Assembly: GCA_963731665.1 (NCBI GenBank)
Contig: CAVSWP010000008.1
Location: forward strand, 248,001-312,000
DNA: 64,000 bases
Source: Chersky-840 sp035604715
GTDB lineage: Bacteria; Actinomycetota; Acidimicrobiia; Acidimicrobiales; UBA8190
Direction of reading: 5' to 3'
Part shown: one piece after another, positions 25,431 to 34,589 of the stretch
How positions within the stretch are numbered: the first letter of the stretch is position 1
Layout: each line of letters starts with the position of its first letter
Position numbers and translations under genes: made by a program
The notes under the pieces: model-generated
Database searches by the model: none
Told to the model about the DNA's origin: nothing
Seen by the model: the letters and a program-made list of their open reading frames with translations, nothing else

Positions 25431-28121
25431 GTGAACGACGATGCTGAAGGGATGGATCTTCAGAGTTCGCCGTCCGGGTTCGACGTGCTGCTGGTCGATG
25501 GCACCACTGCCCACATCCGGTCCAGCGCGCCTTCAGACGCGTCGGTCATCGGTGCCTTTTACGCACGCTTGAGCCACGAGTCCATAGTGTTGAGGTATTT
25601 CAGCGCGCACCCCCAGCTGTCCGCGCAAGAGATCGAGCAGCTCACGACGCCTGATGGCATCGACATCGTTGTGCTCGTCGCCGAGCTGCACGACATGATC
25701 ATCGCCATTGCCCAGTACTACCGCGAACCGGGGAGGGACGAGGCCGAGGTGGCCTTCCTGGTCGACGACCTCTATCAGAGCCACGGCCTCGGCACGATTC
25801 TGCTCGAGCACCTGGCGCTCGAAGCGCGTCGACACGGCATCCGAAGGTTCGTAGCAAGCACGCTGTCGGAGAACCACAAGATGCTGCGCGTCTTTGCCGA
25901 TGCCGGTTTCGTGCATCAGTACCATCGTGATGCCGAGGTCGTACGGGTCGTGCTCGACATCCAACCCAGCGCCGAGGCGTTGGCAGCCACAGAGGCGCGC
26001 GACCGAACAGCGACGGTTCGCTCAATGGCGCGACTGCTCGAGCCTCACTCGATTGCGGTAGTCGGCGCCGGACGACAGCGCGGCACGATCGGGCACGAAC
26101 TGTTACGCAACCTGCTCGCGAACGGTTTCCAGGGCCCGGTGTACCCGGTGAACCCTTCGGCGTCCTATGTCGCCAGCATTCCGTGTTGGCCCAGCGTGAA
26201 GGCCATCCCGGGAGAGGTGGACCTGGCGGTGATCGCCGTGCCCGAGCCTGCAGTCGAGCAAGCGGTGGAGGACTGCGGGGAAAAAGGGGTGTCAGCCCTG
26301 GTGGTCATCACCGCCGGGTTCGCAGAGAGGGGGTCGGTCGGCAGCGACACTCAGCGAGCATTGGCCGCGTTGGCTCATCGCCATGGCATGCGGATGGTCG
26401 GCCCGAACTGCTTTGGGGTGATCAACACCAACCCATCGGTGTCGATGAACGCCACCTTTGCTCCCGAGACGCCACTCCCTGGGCACGTGGGCTTTGCGTC
26501 GCAATCTGGAGGGCTCGGGATCGCCATCCTGGGTGAAGCCGCCGCTCGAGACCTGGGTCTCTCGAGCTTCGTATCCATGGGAAACAAGGCCGACGTGAGC
26601 GGGAATGATCTTCTGCAATGGTGGGAAGAAGACCAGGCCACGACGGTGATCATGCTGTATCTGGAGTCATTCGGGAACCCGCGCAAATTCAACCGGATCG
26701 CCAGACGCGTGGGCCACAGCAAGCCGATCATCGCCGTGAAGAGCGGGCGCAGCCAGGCGGGGACGCGTGCCGCATCGTCCCACACCGCCGCGCTGGCGTC
26801 GTCGGACGATGCGGTAGACGCCCTGTTCCATCAGACAGGTGTCGTGCGGGTGGAGACGATCGAGGAGCTCTTCGACGTGGGCGAGATTCTGGCCCACCAA
26901 CCGGTGCCCACCGGGCGGCGCGTCACGATCGTTGGGAACGCCGGTGGCCCCGGTGTCCTGGCGGCCGACGCATGCATCAGCCACGGCTTGGAAGTCCCCG
27001 AGCTCTCCGCCGATCTCCAATCCGTCCTGGCCGACCTCCTGCCCCCAGGGGCCAGCGTGGGCAATCCCATCGATCTGGCGGCATCCGCCACCGCCGAGGG
27101 CTACACCCAGGCCCTCGACGCACTGCTCGCCAGCGACGAGATCGACGCCGTCATCGTGATCTTCACCCCACCGCTGGTGACCCGCGCCGACGATGTCGCC
27201 CACGCCGTGGTGGCCGCCGTCAACGCGGCGGCCGTCGCAGGCCGGAACAAGTCGGTGGTGGCGAGCTTCCTCGGCGCGGCAACAGCTCGCCCCATCTTGC
27301 ACGGAGCTAGTCGGCCGGTGCCGTGCTTCGCCTACCCCGAGAACGCCGCTCGGGCGCTCGCCCATGCAGCCGCGTATGGCCGATGGCTGGCCCGGCCCCT
27401 CGGAGTCATACCCCTTCTCGACAATACGCAACCCAATGTCGCCCGCCGGCTGATCGCCGCTGCCTGTCCGAGCGGGTCGGGCTGGCTCACCGGGGCCGAC
27501 GCGAACGGTGTTCTTGCTGCCTACGGAATTGGCGTCGTATCGACAACGTTGGTCCGGGATGTCGAAGCCGCCGTGGCCGAAGTGAAACGACTCGGGTGCC
27601 CTGTCGCCCTCAAGGCATGGGGGCCAGCGATCGTCCACAAGAGCGACGTGGGTGGGGTGCGCCTCGCCGTGACCGGCCCCGACGCGGTCAAGGTGGCATT
27701 CACGGAGATGGCGGCCACACTGGGCGACTCCATGGAGGGGGCGGTGGTCCAGCCGATGGTGAACGGTGGCGTCGAGACCATCGTGGGTTTTGTCCAGAAC
27801 CCCGAGTTCGGGCCCCAGGTCGTGTTCGGATTGGGCGGCACCGCCGTGGAGCTCCTCGGTGACGCCGTGACGCGCCTGGCGCCGCTCACCGACCTCGACG
27901 CCCGTGACATGGTCCTCGGACTCCGGGCCGCACCGCTCCTGCTCGGCTACCGAGGCAGCCAGCCGGTTGACATCGAGGCGCTCGTCGACGTCGTCCTACG
28001 CCTCGGGCGCCTGGCCGAGGACCTTCCCGAGATCGCCGAGGCGGACTGCAATCCGGTGATCGCGACCTCGGCGGGCGCCTACGTCGTGGACGCCCGCATG
28101 CGTGTCTCGCCGCCGCCGTAG
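25431..28121 (+). CDS. GNAT / NDP-forming acyl-CoA synthetase fusion (Pat-like)
   Basis: An 896-residue protein. Residues about 10-170 are a GNAT acetyltransferase (AFLVDDLYQSHGLGTILLEHL is the acetyl-CoA loop). From residue 195 follows a complete ADP-forming acyl-CoA synthetase: CoA-binding domain (SIAVVGAGRQRGTIGHELL), ligase domain with the SHTAALASSDDAVDALFHQ segment, and an ATP-grasp domain (PVALKAWGPAIVHKSDVGGV). This GNAT-first order matches Streptomyces PatA, a lysine acetyltransferase that controls acetyl-CoA synthetase. The His in SHTAALA is present where catalytically active ADP-forming enzymes keep theirs, so true synthetase activity is possible. GTG 25431 has GAGG 6 nt upstream. 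Confidence 0.87.
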   Translation: MNDDAEGMDLQSSPSGFDVLLVDGTTAHIRSSAPSDASVIGAFYARLSHESIVLRYFSAHPQLSAQEIEQLTTPDGIDIVVLVAELHDMIIAIAQYYREPGRDEAEVAFLVDDLYQSHGLGTILLEHLALEARRHGIRRFVASTLSENHKMLRVFADAGFVHQYHRDAEVVRVVLDIQPSAEALAATEARDRTATVRSMARLLEPHSIAVVGAGRQRGTIGHELLRNLLANGFQGPVYPVNPSASYVASIPCWPSVKAIPGEVDLAVIAVPEPAVEQAVEDCGEKGVSALVVITAGFAERGSVGSDTQRALAALAHRHGMRMVGPNCFGVINTNPSVSMNATFAPETPLPGHVGFASQSGGLGIAILGEAAARDLGLSSFVSMGNKADVSGNDLLQWWEEDQATTVIMLYLESFGNPRKFNRIARRVGHSKPIIAVKSGRSQAGTRAASSHTAALASSDDAVDALFHQTGVVRVETIEELFDVGEILAHQPVPTGRRVTIVGNAGGPGVLAADACISHGLEVPELSADLQSVLADLLPPGASVGNPIDLAASATAEGYTQALDALLASDEIDAVIVIFTPPLVTRADDVAHAVVAAVNAAAVAGRNKSVVASFLGAATARPILHGASRPVPCFAYPENAARALAHAAAYGRWLARPLGVIPLLDNTQPNVARRLIAAACPSGSGWLTGADANGVLAAYGIGVVSTTLVRDVEAAVAEVKRLGCPVALKAWGPAIVHKSDVGGVRLAVTGPDAVKVAFTEMAATLGDSMEGAVVQPMVNGGVETIVGFVQNPEFGPQVVFGLGGTAVELLGDAVTRLAPLTDLDARDMVLGLRAAPLLLGYRGSQPVDIEALVDVVLRLGRLAEDLPEIAEADCNPVIATSAGAYVVDARMRVSPPP

Positions 28122-28425
28122 TTCGAGCCAACACGTTGGTGACGGCTGCCATGAGGCTCGGGGGACCCGGTGGGCGGTGGAACCCCGTCGACGCGCCCCG
28201 CAGGCAGCCCTAGCGGGCATTCAGCCCTCTGGCTCATCGAGCCCGTCCAGTGCTCCGGCGGAGCAGGTTCGGCCGACATTCGCGCGCTCAGGGTCGAACA
28301 GCCCACCCACAGAGGGACGTTTGGCTCTGCCAGACATCCCTCAATTCAGCCAACGTGCAGGGAGAGGCCTGGCGATGACGCCGAGCCAGTTGCCAGGGGC
28401 AACGAACATCGAAAAGGAGAAGGCC
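28122..28425. other. Intergenic region before the two-TM membrane protein
   Basis: About 300 bp without a convincing gene, containing the DosR-box-like site at 28314-28327. Short frames here look random. Confidence 0.4.
28314..28327 (+). promoter_or_regulatory. DosR-box-like site
   Basis: GGGACGTTTGGCTC matches 11 of 14 positions of the GGGACTTTCGGCCC form. It ends 98 bp upstream of the membrane protein start at 28426. Confidence 0.4.
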
Positions 28426-29043
28426 ATGCAGCGAAAGTCCCTCGACATGCTCCTGACGGCCGGAGGCGCCGTCCTCATCGTCGTGCTGTTGGCGGCGGGA
28501 GGCCTGGGCCTCTGGGGTTACAACTTCGCCAACTCCAACGTCCACAACCAGCTGGCCCAGCAGCAGATCACCTTCCCCGCCAAGGCGGCCTTCGCCCATC
28601 CCGTGGCCGGCACCGAGATCACCCCCTCGATGATCGGGACCGTGAGCAAGTACGCGGGCCAGCCCCTGGTCACCGGCCAGCAGGCCGAGGTCTACGCCAA
28701 TGACTTCATCGCCGTGCACCTCCAGGAGATCGGCGGGGGCCTGACGTATGCCCAACTGTCGGCCAAGGCCATGGCGCTGCCCAAGGGCTCTCCCGCCTAC
28801 ACCGTGGCCGAGGGCAAGGTCCAGACGGTGTTCCAGGGCACGACCCTGCGGGGGCTGTTGCTCGAGGCTTACGCCTTCGGGACCTTCGGTCAGATCGCCC
28901 TGGTGGCGTCGGTGGTGTCCTTCGTGCTGGCGGGCGTGATGTTCATCATCACGTTGCTCGGACTGCTCCACATCCGTCGGGTGCCCGATGACGCCGTGTT
29001 CCCCGCGGTGCACCAGCCCGAGAAGGTGCTCGAGACCGTCTAG
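28426..29043 (+). CDS. Two-TM membrane protein with extracytoplasmic loop
   Basis: A 205-residue protein with a helix near residues 10-32 (TAGGAVLIVVLLAAGGLGLW) and another near 150-180, separated by a roughly 115-residue soluble loop with HNQLAQQQITFPAKAAF and AEVYANDFIAVHLQEIGGGL, probably outside the membrane. The family is common in actinobacteria near stress genes but has no known function as far as I can tell. ATG 28426 follows AAGGAG. A strong hairpin follows the stop. Confidence 0.78.
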   Translation: MQRKSLDMLLTAGGAVLIVVLLAAGGLGLWGYNFANSNVHNQLAQQQITFPAKAAFAHPVAGTEITPSMIGTVSKYAGQPLVTGQQAEVYANDFIAVHLQEIGGGLTYAQLSAKAMALPKGSPAYTVAEGKVQTVFQGTTLRGLLLEAYAFGTFGQIALVASVVSFVLAGVMFIITLLGLLHIRRVPDDAVFPAVHQPEKVLETV

Positions 29044-29067
29044 TACGACAGATGGGGGTTCTCGAAG

Positions 29068-29106
29068 GAACCGACCCGGGCTCGAAGTCTGAGCCCGGGT
29101 CGGTTC
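29068..29106 (+). terminator. 16-bp hairpin terminator-like structure
   Basis: A perfect stem of 16 bp (29068-29083 with 29091-29106) and a 7-nt loop, starting 24 bp after the membrane-protein stop. There is no T run, as is usual in high-GC actinobacteria. Confidence 0.7.
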
Positions 29107-29331
29107 GCGTCCGGGGCCGGCGAAACACGGCTACGGTCCGGCCCATCAGATGCGCTCTTTGACCGGAACGGTCGCCCCCAGTCCGAGGGGCCAGGTTCCT
29201 GATTGCCGAGACGGTTCCCGACCTCGCTGTGCCCACACAAGGGTCCCACACGTCCCTGCGGGGCCTTCTGCCTCTGGTCAATCCGAAGACGCGCCTACAT
29301 GCTTGGTGACGGCTTGCGGGAGGTGGCCCAA

Positions 29332-31014
29332 GTGACTTCGATCTCAGGCGAGCCCGGCGTGACCGCCGGAGTGGCGGCAAGCCGCTCGCGGATAGGCGGG
29401 ATTCGGTCTCATCTGGGGCTGGCCACCTTGTTGGTGGTGCTCTTCCTGACCTTCCTCGACAACACGATCGTCAGCGTCACCTTGGCAGCGGTGCAATCGA
29501 GTCTGCATGCCGGCGTGAGCCAGCTCCAGTGGGTGGTCGACGCCTACGCTCTGGTGTTCGCCGCCTTCATGCTCACGGCGGGCACGCTCGGGGACCTCTT
29601 CGGACGCAAGAAGGTGATGCTCGGTGGCGTCGTCGTCTTCTGCGCGGGCTCCTTGGTCGGGGCACTGGCGGTGAATGCCGACATGCTCATCGCCGCCCGG
29701 GTCGTCATGGGGCTCGGCGCCGCCGCGTCTGAGCCGGGGACGCTGTCGATGATCCGACACCTCTATCCCGACGACAAGGTCCGCGCCCGGGCGCTCGGCG
29801 CGTGGGCTGCAGTATCGGGCCTGGCGCTGGCGATGGGGCCAGTGATCGGCGGCGTGCTCGTCGGCGTGTACTCGTGGCGAGCGGTGTTCTGGTTCAACCT
29901 CTTCTTCGGACTGGTAGCCCTCGCCGGGGCGGCGGCCGTCTTGCCCGAGACATCGGACCGAGTCGGCGCCCACCTCGACCTCGCGGGTTTTGTGCTCGGA
30001 GCGAGCGCCCTGTGCGCCGCCACCTACGCCACCATCGCCGGAGAGTCGTCGGGCTACCTGACCTGGTGGATCGACGCGCTCTTCGCGGCCGCGGCCTTGT
30101 GCGCCTCACTGTTCGTGTGGGCGGAGCTGCGGGCGGAGAACCCCGTCCTCAACCTGCGCTACTTCCGCCGAAGAATGTTCGCCGGTTCGAACCTGGTCGC
30201 CTTTTGCGCCTACTTCGGAACCTTCTCGATCTTCTTCTTCGTGGCTCTGTACTTGCAGGTGGTCGGTTCCACGACCGGCTACGGGCTCGCTCTCGATTTC
30301 CTGCCGATGGCAACCGGGATGATCCTCGCCTCGTTGGTGGCCGGCCGCTGGGTGGCCCGCTCGGGACCCCGGGTCCCGATGACGGTGGGCTGTGTGCTCG
30401 CCGGCGCGGGCATCCTCCTGACCGACTGGGTCCTCACGCCGACCTCGGGCCTCTCCACCCTGGGCTGGTCCCTTCCTCTGGCCGGCATCGGCATCGGCAT
30501 CGTCGTGGTGCCTGTGACCGCGTCGGCGCTGTCGTCCATCCCGGCCGAGCACTCCGGGATGGCCGCCTCGATGACCAACACCAGCCGCGAGCTGGGAGCC
30601 GTCGCCGGCGTCGCCGTGCTCGGCTCGCTGGTCAACGGCGTGCTGATCACCTCACTGGTGAAGCGCCTCACCCTGCTCGGCATCCCCAAGTTGTTCCAGA
30701 GCCAGGTCGTGACCGCGGTCACCACGGGAACATTCAACAACCAGGCCGGCGCGGCCGCGAAACAGAATCCTGGTCTCGCCAAGATGGTGACTGAAGTCGA
30801 GCACGCGTCTTGGAGCGCCTTCTCCACCGGAGTGGACTGGTCACTGGCCGTCGCCGGCGTGCTCATGTTGTGCTGCGCCGTCCTCGCCGCCTTCACCATG
30901 CGAGCACAAGCACTTACCACGGCGGAAGCACTGGGCGGAAGCGGTGAGCACGCCTCCTGGTGGCAGGCGCGCCGCCGGCACCAGCGAGCTTCCGGGCCTC
31001 CGGCGGGTAACTGA
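29332..31014 (+). CDS. MFS transporter, EmrB/QacA (DHA2) family
   Basis: A 560-residue, 14-helix permease. FLTFLDNTIVSVTLAAVQSSL is the DHA2 motif D1, GTLGDLFGRKKVMLGGV the A-motif, and VVMGLGAAASEPGTLSMI motif C-like. After helix 12 an extracytoplasmic segment precedes the final helix. GTG 29332 has GGGAGG with 8-nt spacing. Members expel drugs or lipids; the substrate is not inferable. The gene stands between the membrane protein and the broken USP. Confidence 0.9.
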   Translation: MTSISGEPGVTAGVAASRSRIGGIRSHLGLATLLVVLFLTFLDNTIVSVTLAAVQSSLHAGVSQLQWVVDAYALVFAAFMLTAGTLGDLFGRKKVMLGGVVVFCAGSLVGALAVNADMLIAARVVMGLGAAASEPGTLSMIRHLYPDDKVRARALGAWAAVSGLALAMGPVIGGVLVGVYSWRAVFWFNLFFGLVALAGAAAVLPETSDRVGAHLDLAGFVLGASALCAATYATIAGESSGYLTWWIDALFAAAALCASLFVWAELRAENPVLNLRYFRRRMFAGSNLVAFCAYFGTFSIFFFVALYLQVVGSTTGYGLALDFLPMATGMILASLVAGRWVARSGPRVPMTVGCVLAGAGILLTDWVLTPTSGLSTLGWSLPLAGIGIGIVVVPVTASALSSIPAEHSGMAASMTNTSRELGAVAGVAVLGSLVNGVLITSLVKRLTLLGIPKLFQSQVVTAVTTGTFNNQAGAAAKQNPGLAKMVTEVEHASWSAFSTGVDWSLAVAGVLMLCCAVLAAFTMRAQALTTAEALGGSGEHASWWQARRRHQRASGPPAGN

Positions 31015-31058
31015 ACTCACAGCGCCGTCGGCGGAGGACCCACACCCGAGGAGACAAC

Positions 31059-31355
31059 ATGACAGACACAGATGCATCACCGTCCCACCGAATCGTCATA
31101 GGCATCGACGGATCGGCTTGCTCGATCGCCGCTTTGAACTGGGCGGCACGACAGGCGGAACTGACGGGGGCGGTGCTCGAACTAGTCACGACATGGCGGT
31201 GGCCGAATACGTATGGCGTGCAGGTCGTCGTGCCAAGCGACTACGACCCCGGCGCCAGCGTCTCGCCGATGCCATCTGCGTCCGGTGTACCGCAGGACCG
31301 GGGCTTTCGACCCACGCGTTACGTTCGACCCTGGCACCCCGCACCAAGGTCATGA
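31059..31355 (+). pseudogene. Universal stress protein, truncated
   Basis: An intact ribosome site (GAGGAGACAAC) and ATG lead into a normal USP N-terminus: HRIVIGIDGSACSIAALNWAARQAELTG and VTTWRWPNTYGVQVVVPSDYDPG. Homology then ends abruptly near residue 65 and the frame drifts to a stop. The second half, including the ATP-binding GxxG loop, is absent. It is a deletion remnant rather than a simple frameshift, as no other frame restores the domain. Confidence 0.8.
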
Positions 31356-31390
31356 GATCCTGAATGGAACGGATGGGAGGCCGACAGGTC

Positions 31391-31933
31391 ATGCGAGCGC
31401 TGATCGTCTACGAGACGACGTTCGGGAGCACGCGTCAAGTCGCAGGGGCAATTGCAGAGGGGTTGCGAGCGGTTGCCGACGTGCAGGTCATGGGTGTCGC
31501 CGACCCGCGCACATCCCAAGTCGTGCTCGACAATTTTGATCTGGTCCTGGTCGGCGGCCCCACCCAGGGATGGAGCATGTCGTGGCCATCCACCCGCAGA
31601 GCAGCTCCCATGCGCGTCGACAAGCCTGGCAGTGACCTGGTGCTCGATCCCGAGGCGACGACCGAACGCGGCGTGCGGGAGTGGCTCGCATCCATCGGGA
31701 ATGTCCACGTCAAGGCGGCAGCCTTCGACACCCGCATTAACTCTCCGACCCTCCTCACCGGCCGAGCGTCCAAGGGCATCGCTCGAAGACTGTCGCGGCA
31801 CGGATTTTCCGTGGTCGCCTCTCCTGAGAGCTTCCTTGTGGACAAGGGGAGCCACCTCCTCCCCGGGGAACTCGAACGGGCTCGCGCCTGGGGGGCCCGC
31901 TTGGCTACGGAGGTCGATGGCACGCCGCGGTAG
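31391..31933 (+). CDS. Flavodoxin-domain protein
   Basis: A 180-residue flavodoxin fold. The FMN phosphate loop YETTFGSTRQVAGAI (T-x-T/F-G-x-T type) opens the protein after ATG 31391, which has GGGAGG about 10 nt upstream. FDLVLVGGPTQGWSMSWPST is the isoalloxazine loop, and the third strand with KAAAFDTRIN follows. It would carry electrons or act as a menaquinone-type oxidoreductase partner. It lies just upstream of the hydrogenase operon and could exchange electrons with it or with the pyruvate oxidoreductase (inference). Confidence 0.82.
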   Translation: MRALIVYETTFGSTRQVAGAIAEGLRAVADVQVMGVADPRTSQVVLDNFDLVLVGGPTQGWSMSWPSTRRAAPMRVDKPGSDLVLDPEATTERGVREWLASIGNVHVKAAAFDTRINSPTLLTGRASKGIARRLSRHGFSVVASPESFLVDKGSHLLPGELERARAWGARLATEVDGTPR

Positions 31934-32044
31934 ACCTTGATGCACGACGTGCCCTCGCCGCACGGCACTGTTCTGAAGCTGGCCCGCTGAGCAGGCGGAA
32001 GGCCTGTCCTATCGTCGTGACCCTCGAGGTCCTACGATTCGGCT

Positions 32045-33197
32045 GTGGACATCGGAGATGCCTGGCTGATCGACTCCCGCGGTCTCGACACGCTCATCAC
32101 GGTGCTCGCCGATCTCGGTTACGACACCATGGGACCAGTCGTCCGCAACGGGGCGATCATGCCGGGACCTGTGGCCGGGGTCGCGGACCTCCCGGCCGGC
32201 TATCGCGACGTGCAAGCCCCGGGCCACTACCGCATCGAGCAAAGCAGCGACGAGGCATTGTTCGCGTGGGCCGTGGGTCCCGGCTCCTGGAAGGCTGAGT
32301 TCTTTCCGCCCAACCAAGAGCTCTGGCGCGCCTCATCCGACGGCACGGTGACTTTCACGGAACCCGAGCATCGGGCAAGACCCATCGCCATCATCGGCGC
32401 CCGACCCTGTGAGCTTGCCGCTCTGGACGTCCTCGACCGAGTGCTGAGGACCGGCACTGTCCCCGACCCACGCTACACGAGCGCGTCGCGAGGGGGCCTT
32501 CGTGGTGACAGCCGAATGTGGGGTCCCCGCCGCCACGTGTTTCTGTACCTCCATGGGGACCGGTCCCGGAGCCGACAGCGGGTACGACCTGGCCCTGATC
32601 GAGCTCGGCGATGGCGACGGGCACCGCTTCGTCGTCCGAGTGGGCACGGAGCTCGGAGCGGACGTCCTGTCACGTATCCCTGCCGTCGAAGCGACGCCCA
32701 CTGACCTCGAGGACCGCAAGCAGGTGCTGGACGCGGCCTCGAATGCCATGACGAGAACCCTGCCCGCTGAAGGGCTGCCGGCGCTCTTGGCCCGCAATCT
32801 CGAGCACCCCCGGTGGGACGAGGTGGCGGACCGGTGTCTGGCCTGCGGCAATTGCACCCTCGTGTGCCCCACGTGCTTCTGTAGCGACGTCCGCGACACG
32901 ACAACACTCACCGGCGAGGTCCACCGCCAACGGTCCTGGGCATCGTGCTTCGACCTCGACCACTCGTACCTTCACGGGGGATCGGTACGGGTTTCCACGT
33001 CCTCTCGCTACCGCCAATGGCTCACTCACAAACTGTCGACCTGGTGGGACCAGTTCGGCACATCGGGTTGCGTCGGTTGCGGGCGGTGCATCGCGTGGTG
33101 CCCCGTCGGCATCGACCTCACCGAGGAGGTGGCGGACATCTCGCGCCGAGATGGGGCCGTGCGGGCTGGTGCGGCCCCGCCCAGGCTGCACCCATGA
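32045..33197 (+). CDS. hydB: Group 3b [NiFe]-hydrogenase beta subunit, frameshifted
   Basis: An Fe-S subunit of bidirectional NAD(P)-linked hydrogenase (sulfhydrogenase beta type). Frame one runs from GTG 32045 through AIIGARPCELAALDVLDRVL; frame two resumes at AFVVTAECG with TCFCTSMGTGP, and ends with CLACGNCTLVCPTCFC and CVGCGRCIAWCPVGID, two [4Fe-4S] motifs. Join them by removing one base around the five-G run at 32492-32496. A single extra base could be a sequencing error or a real mutation. The stop overlaps the next start as ATGA. It passes electrons between the catalytic dimer and HydG. Confidence 0.8.
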
Positions 33198-33664
33198 CAA
33201 CCTCGCTGGCCGAGCTGGTGTCGGCACATCCGCTATTGGCGGGTCTGCCCGGAGACGCCGTCGCCAACGTCGCCGGTTGTGCCCAAAACGTCTCCTTCGA
33301 CTCCGGGGACCTCCTGCTGGCCGAGGGAGAACCCGCCGACACGCTCTACCTCCTGCGCCGAGGGCACGTCGCCATCGAGGTGCACTCGCCGGAGCGGGGA
33401 CCGATCGTGATCGAGACGCTGGGACCCGGTGCCACCGTGGGTTGGAGCTGGCTCGTGCCCCCGTACCGGTGGCACTTCGACGCCCGCGCCGTAGACGCCG
33501 TAGGGGCCGTGGCCATTGACGGCGCCTGCCTCAGGCAAAAGGCGGAGACCGACCCCTTGTTGGGATACGAGCTGATGCAACGGGTCGCCGCCGTTCTTCT
33601 GGAGCGCCTGCAGATGACCCGCGTTCGGCTTCTCGACCTCTACGGGACCGGCAGTGGTCGCTGA
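33194..33664 (+). CDS. Cyclic-nucleotide-binding domain protein of the hydrogenase operon
   Basis: A 156-residue protein with one cNMP-binding beta barrel: VSFDSGDLLLAEGEPADTLYLLRRG, then ETLGPGATVGWSWLVPPYRW, and a C-terminal helix. The CRP DNA-binding helix-turn-helix is missing, so it is not a complete CRP-type regulator. Overlaps with hydB (4 bp) and hydG (11 bp) put it inside the operon. In other organisms homologues sit in the same place in group 3b operons; a role as a regulatory or structural subunit is inferred. Confidence 0.8.
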   Translation: MTTSLAELVSAHPLLAGLPGDAVANVAGCAQNVSFDSGDLLLAEGEPADTLYLLRRGHVAIEVHSPERGPIVIETLGPGATVGWSWLVPPYRWHFDARAVDAVGAVAIDGACLRQKAETDPLLGYELMQRVAAVLLERLQMTRVRLLDLYGTGSGR

Positions 33665-34589
33665 CCTCACCGTGGCGGAACAGGCCGACTCCGGACACGG
33701 GGGCGACCGGCAGCCGGGAGCCATGACACCTGCTCTCTACCGTGTCGTGGGGCGTCGTATCGATAGCGACGACGTCGCTACTCTGTCACTCTCGCCCATC
33801 GCGGGCAGCTCGATGGCGTACAAGCCCGGGCAGTTCAACATGCTCACGGCGTTCGGCGTCGGCGAAGCTGCGATCTCCGTGAGCAGCGCTCCGCGTCACG
33901 ACGGTCCCCTCGAGCACACCGTGCGCAACGTGGGGTCAGTGACCCGAGCTCTGTGCGAAGCAGACATCGGCGACATAGTCGGGGTCCGGGGGCCCTTCGG
34001 CACCGACTGGGGTGTCCAAGGCACAGACAACGTCGATGCCCCAATCGATGTCCCCGTCGCCGGTGACGATGGCAACGGTCGAGGCGACATCGTCGTGGTG
34101 GCCGGAGGGATCGGCCTGGCCCCACTACGCGGGGCCGTCTATGAGCTGATGGCCCGGCGCGACAGCCAAGGGGGACGAGTGTTCGTCGTCGTGGGCGCCC
34201 GTGAACCCTCGCAGATCATCTTCGACGAAGACCTCGAGGCGTGGTCCCGCGCCGGTGCTCGGGTGGCCGTGACGGTCGACGCGCCGACGCCCGGGTGGAT
34301 AGGCCATGTGGGTCTGGTGACCTCGCTCCTGGGGGAGGCTGGATTCGACCCGATAGGAGCCAGGGCCCTGGTCTGTGGACCGGAGATCATGATGCGTTTC
34401 ACGGCCCGGACTCTGATCGACATGGGGGTCGATCCCCGCCTCATCCGGGTGTCCCTGGAACGTAACATGCAATGCGCAGTGGCGTGGTGTGGGCACTGCC
34501 AGCTCGGCCCCTTCCTCCTGTGCCGTGACGGCCCCATCGTTCCCTACGCTGGGGCAGTGTCCCATCTGCTCACTCAACGCCAACGATGA
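33654..34589 (+). CDS. hydG: Group 3b hydrogenase gamma subunit, FAD/NAD(P)-binding
   Basis: A 311-residue flavin reductase of the ferredoxin-NADP reductase superfamily. YKPGQFNMLTAFGVGEAAISVSS is the FAD site, VVVAGGIGLAPLRGAVYEL the NAD(P) site, and FVVVGAREPSQIIF and ALVCGPEIMMRFTARTL follow. The C-terminus CAVAWCGHCQLG with a further Cys (LLCRDGP) binds a [2Fe-2S] cluster. It couples H2 chemistry to NAD(P)H. GTG 33654 or ATG 33723 could start it; the stop overlaps hydD as ATGA. Confidence 0.87.
   Translation: MVADLTVAEQADSGHGGDRQPGAMTPALYRVVGRRIDSDDVATLSLSPIAGSSMAYKPGQFNMLTAFGVGEAAISVSSAPRHDGPLEHTVRNVGSVTRALCEADIGDIVGVRGPFGTDWGVQGTDNVDAPIDVPVAGDDGNGRGDIVVVAGGIGLAPLRGAVYELMARRDSQGGRVFVVVGAREPSQIIFDEDLEAWSRAGARVAVTVDAPTPGWIGHVGLVTSLLGEAGFDPIGARALVCGPEIMMRFTARTLIDMGVDPRLIRVSLERNMQCAVAWCGHCQLGPFLLCRDGPIVPYAGAVSHLLTQRQR

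Noticed and set aside
31934..32044. Search for a DosR-box-like site before the hydrogenase operon
   Set aside because: No match above half-site level was found, so hydrogenase control by the regulator is not supported by motif evidence here; an upstream promoter is possible.
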